Below are positions 58,734 through 64,000 of a stretch of 64,000 nucleotides of DNA, in pieces. Source of the stretch: Pisolithus tinctorius (lineage: Eukaryota > Basidiomycota > Agaricomycetes > Boletales > Pisolithaceae); assembly GCA_024663395.1 (NCBI GenBank), contig JANFAH010000002.1, forward strand, positions 1,302,001 through 1,366,000, in the 5' to 3' direction. A model generated the notes under the pieces. It did no database searches, had not been told where the DNA came from, and saw nothing but the letters and a program-made list of their open reading frames with translations. Made by a program: the position numbers and the translations under genes. Numbering within the stretch: the first letter of the stretch is position 1; each line of letters begins with the position of its first letter.

Positions 58734-58946
58734 CAGTGAAGGTGAAGATTGTGGTTCCCCAACATCAACACTGGCGAAACTGACTGTCTTTGGTGACCGA
58801 GGTGATTTGGGTGTATCCTGATCAGGTGACTGTGGCCAAGGCAATTTGGGTGTATCCCGAGCGGACATCTGGCTGGACTGGGGTGACTGCGCCCTACATA
58901 GCTCCTTTCTATTCTCTAAAGAGGTCTGACGGTTCATGGGGCTCAT

Positions 58947-61136
58947 TTCTTGCTCCGCTACCACTATGACACACCAGACCTGCTGATACACCATCTTGGC
59001 CTGTGAGGATAACAAGGGTAAAATCTCCACCATGTGGGGAACAAGGGGGGGAACGGATCAAGACCTTGCATGTTGCGACCTGACAGGAGGCATGGGGATT
59101 TGGTTTGATTCAGTCACTGGGAGGAATTTATGAGAGTATTTATGAGACAGGCAGGTTGTTATTGTTACCCGCATCATTGTTTCTGATCAATCAATCATGA
59201 CGGCATTCTCATTGTGTGGAGTTAGTTGCCTGATTGCAAACACCATGCTTCTCTGTATTTTTCTTATTGGTTCATCCCTAATATAATGATTTGTACCTTG
59301 ATCTAACAACAGACATCTGATTGGCACCATGCACCAGGAATGAACAATTTCTTCGACACTACTGATTCTGTTCACCCCTGCTGCTGGCACATTATCTTAG
59401 ATAGAACATAACATAGGAGGGTGGAGAAACAGACCTGGGTGGAATCACAGGAGTTGTCATTATGTGGGGGAGCAACTTCGGAAAGCGGTCAAGGAAGCAC
59501 TAAGCAGAGACACAGTCAAGACAAAGGATGCCCTACCCTTCTCGTGCACCTCTGCATGATTCCAAAAGCTAAACCAATGGCATCTGCAGTTACACACTCA
59601 ATATCATCGCAGAATTTCTCATCCATCAGTCCCTGGAAATCTGCTAAGTGGCGCTGCACTATACTAATGATGCGGGCTTCGAGATTAACCAAAGACAACT
59701 GGGTATCTTGGAATGACATTCAATTGAGGCAAAATAGATTGAACAAAGTAGATACTCACTGCCTGAGCTAGCAGAAGACTGGATATTGGTATCTTGGAAC
59801 AATGTTGAGTAGAGGCGAAGTGGATTGAGTGTAGTAACAATACTTACCAGTGTCAAGGGAAGGCAAGAGTGCACTACCAGAGGTAGCACTGAAATACTGT
59901 GTTGCTTGTGTAGAAGTACCATCGCTCCCACTAACTGCTGTGTATGTTCGTCAAAAATCAGGCATTCAAATTTCATTGTGCACCAGAGTTACCAGAAGTG
60001 CCCCAGACCATCGTGCCACATTGGACCAGCCAGGAGGAGCGCGAGCATGCAGATGGGGTGGAGGCTGATAATGACGAACCAGGGCAATGCATGTAGGGAT
60101 GGAGATGGTTGTGGGAATGCTTTGCACGACAAGTAGGTGCCACCATGTGTGTGGTGAAAATCGGCTACGACAGGAGATGTTATATGGTAAGATTGTTATT
60201 GTCGGCACAGGGCATTGCAGAAAATGCACAAGACAATTGTCGTCGCCAGCATCATGCCTTGACCAAGATAACAAAGTCAAACCTAAATAAATATGAAATG
60301 AGAATCAAACATTCATAATGAAAACTATGCACACCAATTATTGCTGTCATTGCCAAATGTTTGCATAGGTGATGTTTACATATGGTCTAGATAGTGTTAC
60401 TTTGCTACTTCCTCTATTGGGAGTTCAATACCAAGGGCTGCACCCCACACAAGTAATACAACATACATACAGAACAAGCAAACTAACACACTGCAAAAAC
60501 CTAGCATCAGGGACAGAATGAAGGAAGCCAAGTCTACCAGGTAGGCGAAAAAGAGCAGGGTGCAAAATGCCATGAAGCTGGAGGACAATGTGGACCAAAT
60601 GCCAACTTTTGCATGAGGGACACCTGGTCTGGCACCTCGTACAGGGATGTTTCTTGTGCATACACCTAATCCAGTCATGAATGCAGGTTGTAGAACCACG
60701 GAATTTTACTCACGACGAGCAGGGCAACAGCCTGAACTTACGAAGCGGCTTTCTGTTTGAGCAGGAAGCATGCTGAATCATTGACAGTCAGTTCAGTGTT
60801 TGCTACAGGGGTTTGGGGTTATCAACTCACACTGGTTGCAGGAGTAGGGACTGAATCTACCACAAGTCCCCCCCACTTGTGCTATATACAGAAGGGACCT
60901 AACTCCTGGCTTGATACTAGCCTTATTTGTAATAGTGTAGACCAACTTGACAACTGTGGGCTTTTGTTTTTGCTCGAGGGAAGAGCTGTATTAATGGGAA
61001 GTGTCATAGGAATGAGGTGAGCGCACCCATTGTCAGGTGCCGTGAAGGGCAATATATATGCAATGCATTGACAGGTGGGGGGACCGCCGCAAGGGCACGG
61101 GAAAAAATGAATGGGTGCTATTTTAGACAATACGGA
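58947..61136. other. Transposon-like region, no gene resolved
   Basis: Minus-strand ORFs at 59516-59719, 59659-59976 and 59966-60280 may be exon pieces of a decayed transposon gene. A minus-strand ORF at 60397-60699 is strongly hydrophobic (three possible membrane stretches). I could not connect any of them by splice sites or match them to a family. The region lies between the orphan gene and the repeat shared with 45.5 kb. Confidence 0.3.
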
Positions 61137-61400
61137 TTGGAGTCGCATTTGGATTAAGGTTGAACTCACTCATGCGCATCTTGATGACATTGGGTTTCTA
61201 GCTTCACGACCTTGACAATTGGTTGTCAAGCTGTTTGGAAACATGTGTTCGGATTGAAAAACAATAAAAAATCGTTGCCATGATGGCCACTAACCGGGTA
61301 GGAAGGCCTAGATATGTGTAAATGATTAAATTAAGACCAACCTGGGCGTGGTGACAGGTATGCAATGTCATGGGTTACAGGGACCTGCACAGACATAATG

Positions 61401-62330
61401 GTCCTGGGGTATATAGTCAGATTGATAACCAAGTAAACAGCGTACACTGCTTATCTTTATTGAAGGCGTGTACGCAATTTTATTATATCTTTGTCTAGTC
61501 TACACTCGTATTATAGATTATTTGGCTCATGTTGAATGTTTTCACATTGATGGTTGCACCATCTTCGCAAATACTACATACTACTATCAATACTGATATA
61601 ATTCTAGTTATTCTAATGCTACAGTGTCTAATGCTAGAGTGGTGGGCTGCGAGCGAAGACAGTTAATAGAATGCCAAGTATTGAGAAGTGACGACTTACC
61701 TGTCGGTGGTGGAAAGAGGGAAAAGGTGTTCATGAGAAAAGTCATCGTTGATATACTGAACACAACTCACGATCACATGCTCGTGTTTAGTGGTGGCGAT
61801 CTTTGCTGCGGCTACCACGTGATCGTGAGTTGTGTTCAGTATATCAACAATGACCTTTCTCACGAACACCTTTTCCCTCTTTCCACCACTGACAGGTAAG
61901 TTGTCGCTTCTCAATACTTGGCATTCTATTAACCATCTTCACTCACAGCCCACCACTCTAGTGTTAGACACTGTAGCATTAGAATTAGATTTACATCAAT
62001 ATTGATAGTAGCCTTTGCAACTAGAACTAGAATTAGATCAATATTCATAGTAGTCTGCGATGATGGTGTGATGCGGCCGTCAGTGCAAAACTTAAACTTC
62101 AAATGATTGCTATCGACAGTAGTTCATACTGTGGCTGTCATCGATTTAAATATTCAACATGAGCCGAACAATCCTATAATACAAGTGTAGATGTAGATGA
62201 AGATATAATAAAGTTGGGTATACATGAGGCGATGGCTTAGAAGCAACGATATGAAGTGCATTCCATGAAGATAAGCACAGTGTATGCTGCTTACTCCGTT
62301 ATCAATCTGACTACATACCCCTAGACCATT
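61401..62330. repeat. Large imperfect inverted repeat (arms ~385 and ~510 bp)
   Basis: The left arm (61401 to about 61785) is the reverse complement of the right arm (about 61820-62330). Anchors: 'gtcagattgataac' (61430) pairs with 'gttatcaatctgac' (62299). 'gctacagtgtctaa' (61617) pairs with 'ttagacactgtagc' (61963). 'gttgatatactgaacacaac' (61747) pairs with 'gttgtgttcagtatatcaac' (61831). The central spacer is about 35 bases. The right arm has about 125 extra bases. The left arm is also found alone at 45.8-46.2 kb. Confidence 0.85.
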
Positions 62331-62531
62331 CTTCCATCCTGTTGTCCACATCAAAAGACACCGTCTTTTGTCCTATTGTCCAGGACAATAGCAGTTCTGC
62401 TTGCTGAGCTTAGCACCCCCCCTCAAATAGTGGAAATCGTCGCCTTATATTGCTTTGTTAGTACTTCCCCCCTCACTCCATTTACCACTCACTAGTTACT
62501 TCCAGCTCTTTCGACAACACCCCTGCTATCA

Positions 62532-64000
62532 ATGGAACCAAAGGTCAAAATCACCCCCACTCTCCACAATGACGAGGCTTTTGCCTTTCTTGAGAGGTTT
62601 GCGCACGATGATGTCACTGACACCTCCCTTCTATTCAATGTCGAAATCGAGCTTGCCGTTGCGGGTATTGCCTTCAAATTGGAGGAATGGATAGACCTGA
62701 TTGATATCATCATATTGAATCTGAAGGGTGTAGGGATAAATGCCATCAAGGCTGTGCGGGAGCTTGTACAAACTAAGGTAGTCACAGTAGTTCCCCTGTT
62801 GGAAGATGCTGCTGCATGGCAGTTGGTTTTGTGTTGGGCAGCTGATGATAGCCTCTCCTTCGCCAATTTCTTGATGGAGATGGAGAAATTTGGCGACAGG
62901 TACCAGTTCGATGAGTGGAAGTCCATCTTCGACCAAGTATTCAAAGTGTCTTGGGAGGGTACTGCTGTTGAGGTCGTTAGGGCAGCCATGGCTGAGCGTG
63001 GCATCATTGAGCCTTCTAGTAAGTAGATCTTTAAATCCTCACGATTTACTGACATCCTCCAGGTGCATGCGATGCCCCCCCTGCTCAGGCTTCTTCCTCC
63101 CATAAGTAAATTTCTCAAAGAAATTTCGTAAACCAATTCATACTGTATCTTGCAGGCGACGTCTCCCATGTGGTCCTCTCCCCCCAAGCTTCTTCATCGC
63201 AGACTCATACGCTAATGTTCACCTTCAGTTTTGGATCCCTTGCTAACCACTCAATCAGGCAAAAGCTTGCACAGATCCCACCGCTCTCTATGCCCAGCGA
63301 AGCATCCAAGAATGAGCAAGTCCACTTCCCAATATCTGGATATTTCTGCATGGGAGAACAAAGAGGATGAAGAGGAAGACAAACTAGATGACAAAGCTAA
63401 CCTTTGTCCAAGGGTGACCAAGATAGCTCCATCGGGGCGTGCAAATTTAACTCAACAGCTTGAAAGCCTTTTTCATCACTACAGTGGTGAGGGGAGTGCA
63501 GAAGGGTCGAGGGTGAAGGTGCATCAGCAGGACCCAGTTCACAGTGTCAAAGGTTGTATGGAGGTGGGTATGAATCAGACTCAGCCAAGAGTATTCAAGG
63601 TTGTGCTGCCCTCTGGTATGTCCTGTCTCCTCTTCACTCCTTTGCTTGGGAACTCACCTGGTCTCCATTAGCTTGTTCTGCAGGATTCGTCCTCCAGCAC
63701 TTCAAGCTGGAAGGCCTAAAATGCAAGACTTTCCATTCGGTCCCTTGCCACATTTATGTGGAAGCTCCCAGCACACAAGACGTCCGACTCAGGCTTCCCC
63801 CTTCACACACCAATCTTGTCCCACAGATCATGCTGGTACCAATGGAAGAAATGGAACCCTTTGCACAGCCCAGCAACATACCTGTTCACTCTTGGGTTCG
63901 CTTGTTAACAAGTGGTCTCAAGAACAAAATTGCCTATGTAAAGCGCGTCAAAGGTGACTTGGTGTACCTTCTTGTCATTCCTTGGAATTTGCCTTACATC
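62532..64000 (+). CDS. Spt5-like (NGN/KOW-type) protein, partial at window end
   Basis: The proposed exons 62532-63018, 63063-63105, 63156-63169, 63229-63615 and 63684 to the edge splice in phase with no stop; the 14-base exon 3 is the weakest call. The first exon encodes a leucine-rich globular region I do not recognise (VEIELAVAGIAFKLEEWIDL). Then come an acidic patch (ENKEDEEEDKLDD) and HSVPCHIYVEAP...LVPMEEM, like the NGN domain of Spt5, followed by VHSWVRLLTSGLKNKIAYVKRVKGD, like a KOW motif (WVR..G.YKG..A.V). Spt5 is the elongation factor bound to RNA polymerase II. Agaricomycetes carry many Spt5-like paralogues of unclear role. Alternatively, exons 1-2 end at the in-frame TAA after 63105 as a separate 183-residue gene. 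Confidence 0.5.

Larger units (their letters stand above)
50180..58946 (-). pseudogene. Agaricomycete transposon-associated orphan gene, split by the gypsy element
   Basis: On the minus strand, an ATG at 58946 opens MSPMNRQTSLENRKEL..., a Ser/Pro-rich region ending ...GEPQSSPSL at the gypsy boundary (58734). Across the insertion the frame continues from 50646 as SDSSLTSLESIEL, then KVGRPGRGGYNLEEHLQW to about 50495. Further exon-like blocks follow: KYLDTTKSRSYQDFKAVQ (about 50440-50360), and RQQFLRLEDYKHCWPVIDMI (about 50310-50190), stopping at element D. I remember this GRxGxGGYNLEE...DxxxCWPV pattern from many agaricomycete genomes, where it is repeat-associated and of unknown function. Here it is broken by the 8-kb insertion and clipped by element D. 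Confidence 0.55.

Noticed and set aside
60397..60699. Hydrophobic minus-strand ORF, possible membrane protein
   Set aside because: Hydrophobic but short, without neighbours in frame, in a repeat-rich region. Not enough to call a gene.

Overview
The window looks like nuclear DNA of an agaricomycete (mushroom-forming) fungus. Genes have many short GT-AG introns of about 45-60 bases. The families present are typical of that class: FunK1-type kinase, DUF6532 protein, CACTA (Tnp2) and Plavaka-type transposases, a NACHT-WD40 STAND protein and a chromodomain Ty3/gypsy element. I cannot name the species. No rRNA, tRNA or CRISPR was seen.

Layout. 1-7.4 kb is decayed accessory DNA: a Plavaka-type transposase tail, a FunK1 kinase pseudogene, a DUF6532 pseudogene, and an LTR-like element (copy A). 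8.7-19.4 kb is a gene island: an SH3 membrane protein (-), actin-related protein ARP3 (+), and a large Zn2Cys6 transcription factor (+). 20-27 kb holds a gene relic and a large NACHT-WD40 gene with 14 nearly identical WD repeats. A convergent cytochrome b5-acyl-CoA dehydrogenase gene with 18 exons follows (27.4-30.0 kb). 30-38 kb is a graveyard: an F-box relic, a partial copy of the transcription factor gene, and a PARP-family pseudogene split by a solo LTR, ending in two tandem-repeat blocks. 39-50 kb is a CACTA transposase pseudogene (-) split by copy B, then copies C and D. 50.6-58.7 kb is a nearly complete chromovirus-type Ty3/gypsy retrotransposon inserted into another minus-strand gene. 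61.4-62.3 kb is a large inverted repeat. An Spt5-like gene runs off the right edge.

How things fit together. The host genes (SH3 protein, ARP3, transcription factor, NACHT-WD40, acyl-CoA dehydrogenase, Spt5-like) keep open frames with consistent splice phases. Almost every transposon or accessory gene is broken, and most stops are TGA in a context that suggests CGA to TGA change. The two gypsy LTRs differ at the six single-base sites I found, all CpG versus TpG. This points to methylation-linked CpG decay confined to the repeat compartment.

The gypsy element shows three readable expression signals: a Tf1-like self-primer match, a -1 frameshift site with a hairpin between gag and pol, and a spliced antisense zinc-cluster gene between pol and the 3' LTR. 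The ~1.85-kb LTR-like family (four copies) carries its own conserved ORF that I do not recognise.
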